Shown: piece after piece, positions 44,379-56,258 of the stretch
How positions within the stretch are numbered: position 1 is the stretch's first letter
Layout: every line of letters begins with the position of its first letter
Origin: Diospyros lotus
Taxonomy: Eukaryota > Streptophyta > Magnoliopsida > Ericales > Ebenaceae
Length of the DNA: 64,000 nt
Assembly: GCF_014633365.1 (NCBI RefSeq)
Contig: NC_068351.1
Location: forward strand, 3,120,001-3,184,000
Direction of reading: 5' to 3'
Position numbers and translations under genes: made by a program
Notes under the pieces: generated by a model
The model's database searches: none
What the model saw: only the letters and a program-made list of their open reading frames with translations
Told to the model about the DNA's origin: nothing

Positions 44379-45284
44379 AAAAGAGTTTCTCTTTTATGTT
44401 GGCAAGAGAAATTCATGCCCTATCTGTTTAAGGTAAGAGGGAAAAGAGAGAAGTGAGGTGTTGATGGTGCTGAAGCTGCTACAGCTTTGCTTCAGAATTG
44501 GGGGAAAACAGCAGAGAGTCTGTTGATTGAGCTTTTGTGGATGAAGTTGAATGATCTCTATTTTGTATAGCTTTCTACAGCCTCAAGAAGAAACCTTTTC
44601 CTTCAAATTATGGGATAAAGTATCAGATCAATTTGATGGTGACCATGGACTTGCTAGGATTAATCAGTTTGGACACTTCATTCATCTAATTACAGCATAA
44701 GCTGTGCAATGGAACATCCTAAATTCATTCCCACTTCGGTAATAGTAGGTGAATTGGAACTTTGTTTCTCCATTTAGTAGCATCGTAATTTACACTGGTA
44801 AAATAGTACCAACACATTTATGTGATAAGTGAGATTTCAAGGGGGAAATAATTACCTCAAATATCAGCTCACTGAAACGACAAGTAACTCTGCTAGCAAG
44901 CTATTGAAGACATTATTGGCACATATTTGGGAGTAAGGGTTCAATGCCTTTCACCAGGAGAAAAAATTAGGTTTATATTTTCTTAATCCTGAAAGTTGTG
45001 TGATTTGATCAACTGAAGCAGAGAATCATCCCTGATTTATTATTGATTGTTTCAAATATCCCTTGTAATTCTCTTTTTTCTGGGGCTCTAATAGCTCACA
45101 CTGGTTTCTGTCTGAGAAGTTTGAGTTTGTTTGGTTAACATTACAAAGGAAGCAAACATTGTGCATTAATGAAGATTAATGAAGTAAATAGTAAAAAGAG
45201 TAGAAAATGTATAAGAAAGTTTCCTGGGATTTCACTATTTACTGGGCATGGTTGAATAATTATTTCCCATGAATACATGATTTA

Positions 45285-45570
45285 GTGTAAAAAAAAAAAA
45301 TTAATAGCAGCTTAGTCTAAAAAAAATTACAACTCACCTCAAAATTTATGATATAGTCAACCCCTGGCCATAACCCATTTGTAAGTAGAAAATTATAAAA
45401 CTAAACCCACTCAAATCCTATCATTAATTCAAACAAACCAAAATAATAGTTTTTTAAAAATTAACTTTTATCATTAATTTCAAACCCAAATTCTATTTTT
45501 AATTACATAAAAATTTTATTATATTATTTTTTAAAAAATTTAACCCTCTCAACATAGATTTTTGGATCCA
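45285..45570. mobile_element. Unclassified AT-rich insert in the A3-B3 spacer
   Basis: Spacer homology with 38910-39150 breaks after 'catgatttagtg' and resumes at 'acaaatttgcatagtaagtgg'. The intervening A/T-rich sequence has no counterpart in the other units. No clear ends or TSD were found. Confidence 0.4.
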
Positions 45571-45764
45571 CCTAGTTGTCACAAATTTGCATAGTAAGTG
45601 GTTTTGGAATCATTTAGTCACCAAGTGATCCAAGATAAGATAACTCCTTATCTTGTCTCTTGTCAGACTTTAAATCCAGAATATTAATGGAAGGAACTTT
45701 CATGAAGCATGCTGAATTAGTCTCAGGTCTGACCATGATTTTGAGAAGAGAGAGAGAGAGTTTA

Positions 45765-46597
45765 GAGGATGTTTGGCTAAACAGTTTGATCACTTATAAA
45801 TTAGGCAGTGCTTTTCTTTAAAATATTTGGTAATACAAATTAGTTTAAAAGTTAAGTAACTTAACCACTACTATGATAGTATTTGAGAAAAGTCGGTACC
45901 CTTAGCTTTTATAAAAGAAGCTATTGCATTGAATGATGCTATTACTATTTTGCCCCCAAACATTTTTAATATTTATATTCCTTGTCTTTGTCTTCTCCCA
46001 TCTTCCCTTGAGTTTCTGTCGTTATTGTCATTGCAGTTGTCGCCTCTTCTCTAGATCCGTTATCTTTGCCTTCCTTTCTTTAGATCCGCTATCGCCGTCA
46101 TCCAACAGGGCTGCTGCAAGCTGTCGTCGGGTTGGTGGGTCACGCTCGTGGGCTACCGTCCCCATCGACCGTTGCCCCTATCTGATTCAATTTCTCCTCT
46201 GTGGCTGATTGTTCGTTACCCCATCGACCACTACCCCTATTTGCTTCAATTTCTCCTCTGTGGCCGGCTGTCCGTCGCCCTATTGGTCGCTGCCCGTCAC
46301 CTTCGCCACCCTCTTCTCCTCCGAGCTTCTCCTTCCCGTTGCGTGTATATATATATATATATATAACACATAATAATTAACATATATAATATATAATTTA
46401 TCAATATTTAATATAAAATTTTACATCATTTAATATTATGTTTATTTTGTTCTTTTTGTCATGTTTTAATAACTTATCAATTTTTTCAAACCAAACACAT
46501 AATTATTAATTGATAACTTAAAAATATATTTATCCAAATACATTAAAATTACTTAACTTTTAACTTAATGAAAAAAAGGGGAAAGCCAAACACCCTC
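45765..46597. mobile_element. PIF/Harbinger-like non-autonomous element
   Basis: The left end GAGGATGTTTGGCT and the reversed right end GAGGGTGTTTGGCT form terminal inverted repeats. The 3-bp TSD is TTA (45762-45764 and 46598-46600). The A1-B1 and A2-B2 spacers have the empty site 'gtttactcag' (31407) and 'atttactcgg' (39426). A CT-rich middle gives spurious frames. There is no transposase. Length is 833 bp. Confidence 0.75.
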
Positions 46598-46682
46598 TTA
46601 CTCAGAAGATATCAACTTGATACAAATGAATACAGTATATTAATAGAGCACACTGCACAATCAATATCAAACAGCAAGCCAC

Positions 46683-47549
46683 TCAAAGGCATACAGATAA
46701 GGCTGCAATAAGAAAGCCTGCAACAGGGATTGCATTCAGGGCATTGTGAATCTCTGGCATTGCACCAGAAGCTTGAGCTGAGGAATCGGCAGTGGACACT
46801 GGAGGAGGTTGGTCCGCTTTATCGGGCTTGGAAGGTGCAGATGCAGATTCAGATGAGGATGAGGATGAGGATGAAGATGCAGATGTAGATGCAGTTGAAG
46901 TTGCAGGTGCGGGTTCAGGTGATGGAGTTCCCAAAAAATTTGATGAAAGCAGCACCTTATCCACCTGATATACGGCTAGCTGACCATCAGAATAAATTGT
47001 GCTGGATACTGTTGTATTAACTATTCCAGTTGTTAACTTCACGTCATTCCCTGATACTGTTACATTTAGCGGGTATTCGCCAGTACTCCCGGCCTCTGTG
47101 TTCACGGGGTTGCTCACAGTTTGGAACTCAGGTTGGGAAAGGAAGGAAGAGATGAGATGCAATTTTAGGAGCCGGGCCTTCTTCTCGTTGTTGTACGAGT
47201 TTAGAGAACCTGCTGAGAGCTTGGCAAAGGCCTTATCGGTTGGGGCAAACACGGTTAGGCCTTGGCTTGAGTCGTTGAGCTGTGAGGTAATCACACTATC
47301 CATGTTTGTGGTCTTGAGTAGGCGAATTAAGGTGGAGAATTGACCGGGCTTCTCAAGGATTGCGGTGATGTTGGGTGGACCTGATGGTGCTGGACCTGGT
47401 GCCAGTGGAGCTTTGGGTGGAGGCTGAACAACTGGAGCTTGTGCTGGAGGCTGAGCAACGGGAGCTTGTGCTGGAGACTGAGCAAAACCTGTGGGGAAGC
47501 TGAGGAAGATCATTAAGAGTGGTAACAGTGAGACAATTTGCTTCAACAT
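46683..47549 (-). CDS. FLA: Fasciclin-like arabinogalactan protein B3
   Basis: This intronless type-B gene encodes 288 residues. The frame is open further upstream to 47729, but the start at 47549 (MLKQIVSLLPLLM) aligns with the signal peptides of B1 and B2, and the extra 60 residues overlap the TATA box and AC element, so they are leader. It has an AGP region (QAPVAQPPAQAP), a fasciclin domain (TVFAPTDKAF; LAVYQVDKVLL), a Ser-rich linker with a run of nine or more Ser, and a GPI signal (VAGFLIAALSVCL). It lies downstream of the Harbinger-like insertion. Confidence 0.93.
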   Translation of the reverse strand: MLKQIVSLLPLLMIFLSFPTGFAQSPAQAPVAQPPAQAPVVQPPPKAPLAPGPAPSGPPNITAILEKPGQFSTLIRLLKTTNMDSVITSQLNDSSQGLTVFAPTDKAFAKLSAGSLNSYNNEKKARLLKLHLISSFLSQPEFQTVSNPVNTEAGSTGEYPLNVTVSGNDVKLTTGIVNTTVSSTIYSDGQLAVYQVDKVLLSSNFLGTPSPEPAPATSTASTSASSSSSSSSSESASAPSKPDKADQPPPVSTADSSAQASGAMPEIHNALNAIPVAGFLIAALSVCL

Positions 47550-47647
47550 TTTTCTGGACTTTCTTGAAGTATCTGGAATGGGCAGAAGTACTGCTTTAAG
47601 ATGAAAACGGAGAAGAGTTGTGTGGGATATGCTGCAAGGGAATCGGG

Positions 47648-47692
47648 TTTTTATAGATTGGAGTGAGTTGGGAAGTGAGTTTGAAGTTAGGT
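47648..47692 (-). promoter_or_regulatory. FLA B3 promoter: AC element and TATA box
   Basis: ACCTAAC on the minus strand at 47686-47692 and CTATAAAAA at 47648-47656, the best TATA match of the array. Confidence 0.55.
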
Positions 47693-48322
47693 AAGACGGT
47701 GGCTTTCTGTGGTGGTAGGATAAATTCATGGTATATCTATCTCTCTAAGGTATAGAGAAAAGAGAGAAGTGAAGTGCTGATGGTGCTGATGCAGCTTCTT
47801 GTTCTATCAACAATGATAGAAAAACAGCAGAGAGCTAGCTGATTGAAGTTTCCGTGAAGAGTACAATGATCTTCATTTGAGTGACAGGTTTATGCAGGCA
47901 AGTGAAGTGACATAATCTACTTGTTTCCTCAAATTTTGTGGTCGAGTATCATATTAAATTGATTTTGATTCTTGACAATGAATGTTCTCCAAAAAGTCAT
48001 TCTATTTATTTATTTTTATACATTTTTTTTGTGACCTTCAACTGCTTCTTATACAATACAAGATAGATGGAACAAAATTGGGAATTGAAAATTTAGTTTC
48101 TTGATTTTTTAGAAACAAGTTTTCGAGCATCTTATCAATTATGCAACAATGGTAAATCAATTACCAGCTGATCCATCTTGTAACTACTATACATTTGAAG
48201 GGACTTATCAACTGCCATCAAACCAACAAAGCTCCCGAAGCAAGCCTATAAACTTTCAGCAAATTCGGCACTCTCATCTTTTGGTAACGCTGCAAAGACC
48301 CATTACAGGCACAAGAAATTTA

Positions 48323-48847
48323 GGATGCGTTTTCTTTGCTTTTCAATTTTTAGTTTTGAGTTTTGAATTCATTTTCAGTTTTCTGTTTTGGTAATCTATT
48401 TTTAGAAAATTAAAAACGCGTTCTCTTTATCATTTTGAAAAACTATTTCTCAAAACAGAAAATTAGAAAACGCGTTCTATTTGAAATTTTAAAAATAATT
48501 TTTTAATGATATTTTATTCAATAAATTTGATTATTTAGTAAATTAAAAATATTTAATGTTTATAAGTTATTAAAAAAATTCTACATTTTAAAGTTAATGA
48601 ATTTTGTAATATTTTTTTTATTATAATAATAAAATATGAATAAATAAATAAATAAATGTGTTTTGAATTTTGAGTTTGTTTTGGATGAAAACACTCAAAA
48701 CAACTTTTTGTTGTTTTGAGTTTTCTTTATAAATATGTTTTTTGTTTTCAAAAATGTATTTTTAAAAACAGTAAAGAGAACGCATTTTCATTATTTTAGA
48801 AAATTAAAAACTAAAAATGACTTGAAAACAGCAAAGAGAACGCAACC
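48323..48847. mobile_element. TIR element family member 1 (GCGTTCTCTTT subterminal repeats)
   Basis: The left end GGATGCGTTTTCTTTGC and the reversed right end GGTTGCGTTCTCTTTGC are inverted repeats flanked by TTA (48320-48322 and 48848-48850). Internal copies of ACGCGTTCT and of its reverse complement recur. The interior is AT-rich with no frame. A second copy lies at 55324-55828. The 3-bp TTA flank suggests a Tourist/Harbinger-like MITE. Confidence 0.65.
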
Positions 48848-48850
48848 TTA

Positions 48851-49480
48851 GTCTTTGAATCCTACCATAGAAAAAGCTTAGTTGAAACAGCTTCTAGTTT
48901 CAAGCATAGCTAAACAATGATAGAAGTTGTGATGCCTGCTAATTTCGAGTACTACTGCACCTCAGTGGTGCTGGAAGGCTCTCTTCCGTTTTATTGGCAG
49001 TAGACAAAAATTTTGAATCATTCAGATACCAAATAATTTTAGTGGTTTGAGTTAATTGGTGACCTCTGTGTATTGGTGCTTCCATTGTAGCTGTTTCCTT
49101 ATTACTGTGCTGGGATTTTTTCTAAAAGCAGGCTTGGTAACTTGAACAAGAACCTAAGAAATGGGTTTTATTCAATCAGTTAGCTTAATAAGTTGTAATT
49201 GGGAAGTTAAAAAATTAAAAACAATATGGTGAAATTGGGTTGATAAATTGATCTTAATGGTCCACTAAAAAGGGGAAGCCAGGGTCAGCAATAGAACTAG
49301 TAAAAGTTGGTGAATAATTAAGGATGGGCTGAGTGGCATTTTCTGCATCGTAAATATAATTAGCATGCAAAAAATGTGTTCATTCTGTCTATGATTTTGG
49401 AGAAAGGGGGGAGATTGAGAGTTTACTCAAAAACAATCGAAATGATATTAGTGAAAATAGAACAGTAGTCGTACACAAAA
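48851..49480. other. Spacer between the TIR element and the FLA A4 relic
   Basis: No gene is supported. The last 100 bp ('agtgaaaatagaacagtagt') match the sequence just 3' of A5 at about 59670, so they belong to the old type-A downstream flank. Confidence 0.45.
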
Positions 49481-50198
49481 TCAACAACAAACAGCTCTCA
49501 TCTCAGAAGATTGAACCCAAGGGATGTTGCTAATGGACACTGGAACAGATGGAGACTCTTTCTCAGACTTTGCTAGTGCGGGCGATGGAGTCACAAGGAA
49601 ATGCTTTGGAAGTAGCACCTGGTCCACCGCATATACTGCTAGCTTTCCATCGCTATAAACTGTGTTGGATACTGTTGTATTCACGAATCCACTTGTTAAA
49701 TTCGCCTGACTCTACGTTTAGCGGGTGTTGAACTTTAGCACCGGCCTCTGAGCTCACTGGGTTGCTAACAGTCTGGAACTCGGGGAGGGAAAAGTATGAA
49801 GATATGAGATGGAATTTAACAAGCTGGGACTTCTGGTCATCATTGTATTCGTTCAGAGTGCGTGCTGAGAGGTTACCAAAGGCATAATCATCTGAGGCGA
49901 ATACAGTAAGGCCTTGGCTTGATGTGTTGAGTTGCATGTAAATGTCGCTGTCCATCTTCGTGCTCCTTAGAAGGCGAATGAAGGTAGTGAAGTGGCCAGC
50001 CTTCTCAATGATTGCAGTGATGTTAGGTGGACCTGATGCTGCTGGGCCTGGTGCCACAGACTGAACCACTGGGGGAGGCAGATCAACTGGAGCCTGTGCT
50101 GGAGCGGCTGGTGCCTGTCCTGGAGACTGAGCAAAACATGTGGAACAGCAGAGGAAGATCAATAGGAGTAGCAATGGTCAGAAAAGCTGCTTCAACAT
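49481..50198 (-). pseudogene. FLA: FLA A4 pseudogene
   Basis: This is a type-A FLA with several lesions. Codon 7 after the homologous ATG (50198) is TGA (50178-50180), where A5 has a Ser codon. An 11-base deletion at about 49712/49713, relative to A5, shifts the frame after YPLNV. The region that should encode the STADAS motif and GPI signal is shortened and altered, ending in an unrelated tail. The H1 region is FASDDYAF instead of FAPDDYAF. Its upstream AC element is changed to AACTAAC. It is closest to A5. Transcription cannot be excluded because a TATA-like box (50305-50311) remains. Confidence 0.88.
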
Positions 50199-51299
50199 TT
50201 TGGTGGATTTTCTTCTAGTATTCAGTAAGGGTTGAAGAAGTTGTTAATTTGAGGTGAATAAAGAAAGCTCTGGATGTTATGCTACCGACTGCAAGGGAAA
50301 TGGGATTTATAGAGTGAAGAGAGTTGGGGAGTGAATTTGAAGTTAGTTGAGAGAGTTTTTCTTATGGTGGCAAGAGAAATGCAGGACATAGCTATTGCTG
50401 TAAGGTGGAGAGGAAAGAAGTGAGGTGTTGATGGTGCTAAAGCAGCAGCTAGTAGTTTGATTAATAATGGTGGAAAAACAGCAGAGAATCAGGTGATTGA
50501 TCCTGGAAAAATTGAAGGATGTTCGTTTAAGATTGGTTGGAACAATCTTATGAAGAATCAGTTTGGATACCTTTTTCATCTAATTACAGCTTCATGCCAA
50601 TTGAGTAATATAAGCATATAATATATGTGCCATGACATTAACATTTGTTTCATTTCCACATTTGAAGCACAGAATGAACTAGAAATTTGGAAATCCTTGT
50701 TGATCAGAGGGTCATTTTCAATCTGGCAATAGGGCACGATCAAAGACCATAAAGGTGCAATAGGCTTCAAGCAGAGTTATAGAAGATTGGGTTAAAAAAT
50801 CATTTGGAATTCTCCAAATGTCACGAAGTGGCCACCCGCTTCTGTTTGACAAACTTGAGTCGGTTTTTGTCACGCCCCAATTCCAGAGACCATGACCGAC
50901 AATACCCCCAAAGAAGCCGTAGACTCCAATAGGGAATAATAAACTTTACAATACCGTTTATCATCTATTATTTTAAACATTCCAAGTTAACTAGGAAAGT
51001 TACTATAACCTTTATTTCGAAACTACCAAGGGTTTCCCTATAGAGGTGGCTACCATCATAGGTCACGCTAGAAGGGGAAGGTCCTTTACCTAGTCGTGGG
51101 GCAAATTTTCATGATACATGTAGACCTTGAGTCAAACAAAACCAAGGCGTTAGTGTAAGAGATGGAAATCGTACCTATAACAATGGCATTGGAGGCCTCG
51201 ACATCCTATGGTGTCATGGTGAATACCTTTGTGTACCCCCCATTGTTGCCTCCACCATGGCCACATTAGCCTCTACTTCCTCGACCTCTACCACCTGTG

Positions 51300-52090
51300 G
51301 GTTGTGGTAAGGATTGAACTGGTGCTTGTGTTTGAAGTGGTGTTGCCTGAGCCGCTCCACGCCCTACCCTTTGTCGAGCATAGGGGGAATCCTTCCTAAG
51401 GTGACCCATCTGACCACACTCGAAACAAGCTCTTGTCTATCGTCGACACGATCCGAAATGGAATCGCATGCACATAGGACAAGGTGGTATTCCCATACCC
51501 CCCTGGCCACCCCCTCCAAATCCTCCTTGCTTCTTGTCCCCCCTGTCTTGGTGTGGTCGTTGCCCCTATCCGTTAGGCCCTCCACCTCCACATCCTGTGA
51601 CATCACTCCTTGCCTTCTTACACTGTTCTCTTTCAGCTCGCTTGGCCATAATCCTTTTCTCTATTAGCATTGCTCCACTTATTGCGCAACCATACGTAGG
51701 AAGGTTAGAAAAAACCACAACCTTATAGAGGGGCCCCACCAATCCATTCACGAAACGTTGTACTCTTTCTTGCTCGGTGGCTACCAACTTAGGAGCGAAT
51801 TCCGCCAGGCATGTGAACTTGCGGCTGTATTGCTCCACTGTTATGTCGGGTGTCTGCTTCAATTCTTCGAACTCTCGAGCCTTTACCTTCCTCATAGCAT
51901 CAGGGATGAATCGCTCCCTAAAATTACTACTAAATTCCTCCCACCTTAGCAGTGGTGCACCTGGCTGTTTAGCTGCCTTCATATGCTCATACCATGTAAA
52001 AGCAGGGCCATCCAATCGAAAAGCAATACACTCCATTATCCTCTGCTTGCTACATCCTAGTGCTTCGCAAATCTTTTTACACTTACTCAA
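51300..52090 (-). pseudogene. Partial gag of the Ty3/gypsy element
   Basis: A 174-codon frame (51566-52090) matches the retrotransposon gag domain, with features such as FTWYEHMKAA, FRERFIPDAMR and VEQYSRKFTCLAEFAP. Further along, in another frame near 51400-51440, is a CCHC zinc knuckle (CFECGQMGHLRKDSP) whose last Cys has become Ser. The frame change and the missing ligand show decay. Nothing of pol follows before the truncated LTR. Confidence 0.8.
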
Positions 52091-52826
52091 AATTGCTCCA
52101 GCTCCACCTTGTCACTAATTTCATCAAACCAAAGTAGGTTGTATTACATGAATTCTGTCAGGTGGACGTCTACTCCATGACCCAACTCGTCTAGTAGTGT
52201 GTCATCTGCCTTGCGACCCTGACCCATCCCTAGGCTTCTCCAAACTCTTCAGTATCTTGCTTACCGCTGCCTTCACCCCCATTTGAATTTTGTCCTCGAT
52301 AAATTGTGGTAAGCTAGAAGATTTGCCTACTCCTCTAGTGTCTTGGTTGATGAGTGGGTTCCCATCCCTTTGGTAATGGTAGTCACTATCTCTATGTGGT
52401 CACCTACCATGGGCACCCCAAGTAAGTATGGGCAAGCCACGGTCGAAAGAATTTGTTTGTCCTCTTCCAAGGCCATGGCCACCCCCACGATGACCGCCAC
52501 ATCTACGTCTTCGGCTAACACCTCCTCATGTCTTAGGAGGCATGATTCTCCTATATGCAATATTTAGACTGTGTTATCATACAGAACAAAATAGGATACC
52601 AAATAACATAGAACTTCACATACACAATCATAATATGCATGGGGAAATTAGAGTTCTTGGCAAGGCAAGGTTGTGAATATGCCGCGATTCATATTCATAC
52701 CCATTCTGCTAAAAACTTGCTCTGAGAGTACAATATATGCAATACAATGCATGTGAAAGTGTTTAACCCCTTATTCATGTACCCAAGTGTCATGTCATTT
52801 TCATTTTTACATCCCAAGGTCTTAAG

Positions 52827-52843
52827 CCTAAGCTCTGATATCA
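52827..52843 (-). other. Primer binding site of the gypsy element
   Basis: On the minus strand TGATATCAGAGCTTAGG starts four bases after the LTR end. It matches the usual tRNA-Met primer site TGGTATCAGAGC with one mismatch, and it fixes the element's orientation and LTR boundary. Confidence 0.75.
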
Positions 52844-55043
52844 CTTTTGTCACGCCCTAATTTCGGAGGCCGTGACCAACACTACCCCCTAAGAATTCGT
52901 AGACTCCAATAAGGAATTGTAAGCTTACAATACCATTTATCATTTATTATTTTAAACATTTAAAGTTAACTACGAAAGTTATTATAATCTTTATTTTGGA
53001 ATTTAAGTGTCCAGCGGCCTGAAATCACCATTTGATTACATTGTCCAAAATTAATTAGAACACAAAGAAAGTAACATTAATTTCCCCATAAACAAGACCA
53101 GTGAAGTGTGGTGAACGTGTTGTAGCCTGAAATGTGTCTAGGGTATAAACAGTAGAATTGCTTATCACGATCCTTACTATCAGAGTCGAAGCCAACCTAC
53201 AATTCTGAAAATATTAAGGGATAAGTCTATTACTAACTTAGTGAGAGGTAAAGAGCATCATCATGGGGGAAATATAGAACCAATGCATCAAAAATAAATT
53301 ATCATGCCAAGAAATAATAAAAACAATGTAGGAGATAACGAATAAGCATGCACATTTAGGAGTAAACAAGTTAGAATCATAATTCACATATTCCATTAAC
53401 TTAGGGGTGGAATGACTCTAACCCACAAATTATACTTCAGCAAAACCATTCACGCCTAATTTGAACATAATGACAGAACCTCTCACGTCGGATTTGTATA
53501 TGATGGCAGAACCTCTCACGCCAACAAAGGTGGACCAACTCTCACCCTAATGTACACGTGGTGCACTAATAGCTAACTTTTATTGTAGTTAGCAATATAG
53601 GGTTCTAATTAGTTACTCCCTTTAAGACACATTTTGTGCTACCATTTAGTGTTAGAAGTGTCACATGCAGTGTATCAAATATAAATATCAACATGCACAC
53701 ATCAAGGCAACATGAATTATATTTTTCTCAAATGCAAATTAAAGGAATTTAATCAACTACTATTAATATGCGCAATTCAAGCAACATGGATTTTATTTTC
53801 CCAAATGCAATTAAAAAAATGTCATTGTGATAGTATATAAAGAATACCAAGATGATTAGAAATATGAATGCAACAATTGTCACTATAATACAATTTACCT
53901 ACTCATAATGTTATATTAGATTTGGAATTCCCTCAGTTGTCTCTCAATTAGGTTGTGTCAAAATCACCTAAAAAATATTAAACTACATGAGAGTTAAATT
54001 AAAAAAATGCAAGATCTAAAATATTCCAACCATCTAAAACATCCATCTTAATTGACCAACAAACCACAAATGGGATGAGCACGGAAAAACAAGTGAGGTG
54101 AATATAATTCTAACCCTAGGCTTTTAAGGAAACAAGTTGAACTTTAATAGAATATGAGGATTAAGCTTTACCAATTAAATTTAGATTTTTAAAAATAAAC
54201 TTGGGCCGATTTGAAATAAAATTGGGCTTAGCCCAAATTGGATTTGTGTTAATTACTAAATTAAAATAGGAATTGGTTAACCATTGAATTGGCTAACAAT
54301 GTTAACATACATCTATTTAAGAAGTAGATAAACGGGGGACATCATAAGTTAAACCAAATAAATTGAGAATTGGACAAATAAAAATATCATAACCTTAATC
54401 CAAATAAATCAAGGATTAAATAAACAGGAATATTACAAACTAGGCTCAATATTAGGTATTAAATCAGGAATTGGATAACCATTGGAATTGGCTATCCCAA
54501 CTACTCTTTTATCAAATTGGGCATTAAATAAATCTGGATTGACTTGGAGCAATCAGGTGTAGCCTATCCATGGATTGGATTAGGCTTGCACCAACCAACC
54601 AAACACCCTAAATCAAATTTTGGGGTTTGGAAGATTTCAGCTAAGGGTTGCACGTGGGTGCGTGTGTTGAGGGAGGGGTGTTGGCCGCCGGCGGTGGCTT
54701 CCGACCACTGTCGTCAGAAGCTGCCAAGCCACGGCCGTCGCTGTTGGGGTCAGGGTTTCATCGAGAAGAAGAAGAAGACGGAGAAGGAGAAGAAACAGAG
54801 GAAGAAGAAAACGAAGAAGGCAAGGCAGAAGAAGACGAAACAGGAGAGGCGGAATCGGATCTGGTATCCGAGAGTCCCAAAGATGAGTCTGAATCGAGAG
54901 GGAACAGAGAGGAAACGAACCAAGATACCACAATCTTGGCCATGGCGCAACCCCTCAAAGAAATCAAAATCGATGGAGTGGCGGTACAGGGCATTTTATT
55001 ACCTGTGAATCTCGGCCACCCACAGCACCGAGAAGACGAAGAG

Positions 55044-55044
<1 letters not shown>

Positions 55045-55078
<34 letters not shown>
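55045..55078. repeat. (GA)n microsatellite in the gypsy LTR
   Basis: An uninterrupted run of GA lies near the LTR outer end, within a purine-rich stretch (54770-54850) that produces long but meaningless Glu/Lys-rich frames. Confidence 0.85.
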
Positions 55079-55079
<1 letters not shown>

Positions 55080-55323
55080 TGACAGGGACAGAGAGATCGC
55101 GAGAGAGAGAGAGCTTGGAGCCCTAGTGGCTCTCTTTGCCACATGGGCTTGGCACCCCTTGGGCCTCTCAAGAATAAGGCCCAGAAGTCGGGCCTTACAG
55201 TTTCGGTCTCCTTGCGTAGAACGCAGGCATTGTGAATGAAGGGTGCGTTTTTAAATGGAAAGAAAATAAATTTTAAATAATTAAATTGTAATGAAAATAA
55301 AAATTTTAGGCACTGTGAATGAA

Positions 55324-55828
55324 GGATGCTTTTTAATTTTTAGTTTTGAGTTTTGAATTCATTTTCAGTTTTCTGTTTTGGTAGTCAGTTTTTAGAAAAT
55401 TGAAAATGCGTTCTCTTTGTCATTTTGAAAAATTATTTTTTAAAATAGAAAATTAAAAAACACGTTTTTTTAAAAATTTGAAAATATTTTTTTAATGATA
55501 TTTTATTCAATAAATTTGATTATTAATTAAATTATAAATATTTAATATTAATATATTATTAAAAAAATATATACATTTTAAAGCTAATAAATTTTATAAT
55601 ATTTTTTTCCATTACAATAATAAAATATAAATAAATAAATATGTTTTGAGTTTTGAGTTTGTTTTGGATAAAAACACTCAAAATAATTTTTTGTTATTTT
55701 TAGTTTTCTTTATAATTTTTTTTTATTTTCAAAAATATATTTTTAAAAACAGTAAAGAGAACGCGTTTTTAATATTTTAGAAAATTAAAAACTAAAAATG
55801 ACTTGAAAACAACAAAGAGAACGCAACC
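55324..55828. mobile_element. TIR element family member 2
   Basis: Shares most of its length with 48323-48847 ('tttttagttttgagttttga', 'cattttcagttttctgtttt', 'aacagtaaagagaacgcg') and the right end AGAGAACGCAACC. The left end is shortened to GGATGCTTTTT. Flanks do not show a clear TTA duplication. Confidence 0.6.
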
Positions 55829-56258
55829 TAAAAGTTTAAGATGTTTGATTGGTATAATTTTTATTTGAAAAATAATATTATTTTTTATCTTTTATTGTTT
55901 GATTGATAATATTTTTTATAGAATTTGATTATTTTCTTAATATTTTGTGTTTGGTAGGTATTATTTTTTAAAAAAATTACACATTTGACTTCACTCTACG
56001 AGGCTAGAAAGTATAGTATAAGAGAGTTTTAAGGCATTTGACTTCACTGGAAGGAATTTGCATTGAGACAGCAGCAGAGCGCGAAATATTAACTGGACCA
56101 AATGAAACCTGCAGCCAGGAAAAGAGAAGCGTGCCTGCTATGATTTTAGGGGAGAGGTCACTCAAAAACAATCAGTTTTTATTATAAATAAATGCACAAT
56201 CAATTTCAGTAGGGGGGAAAAATGCAATCATTTCGGTGTAATCAACATCAAACAACTC
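55829..56258. other. AT-rich spacer 3' of FLA B4
   Basis: No gene is supported. The part from about 56140 is the B4 3' flank; the rest is low-complexity A/T. Confidence 0.4.

Larger units (their letters stand above)
50868..55199 (-). mobile_element. Internally deleted Ty3/gypsy LTR retrotransposon
   Basis: On the minus strand the element begins TGTAAGGCCCGACTTCTGG (right end) and ends GGGCGTGACA (left end). The full 5' LTR is 52848-55199 (2352 bp). The 3' LTR survives only as 50868 to about 51036. Flanks GTTTT (50863-50867) and GTTTC (55200-55204) match at 4 of 5. Between the LTRs are a tRNA-Met-type primer binding site and part of gag. Protease, reverse transcriptase, RNase H and integrase are all missing. 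It is inserted between A4 and B4. Confidence 0.8.

Noticed and set aside
45933..46366. Leu/Ser-rich frames of 91 and 72 codons
   Set aside because: CT-rich interior of the Harbinger-like element; no homology recognised.
47550..47729. 60-residue N-terminal extension of FLA B3
   Set aside because: It covers the TATA box and AC element and is absent in the other copies; the signal peptide begins at 47549.
54544..55171. Long overlapping frames on both strands (97-154 codons) rich in Glu/Lys or Ser/Leu
   Set aside because: They come from purine-rich and (GA)n sequence inside the gypsy LTR and have no domain.
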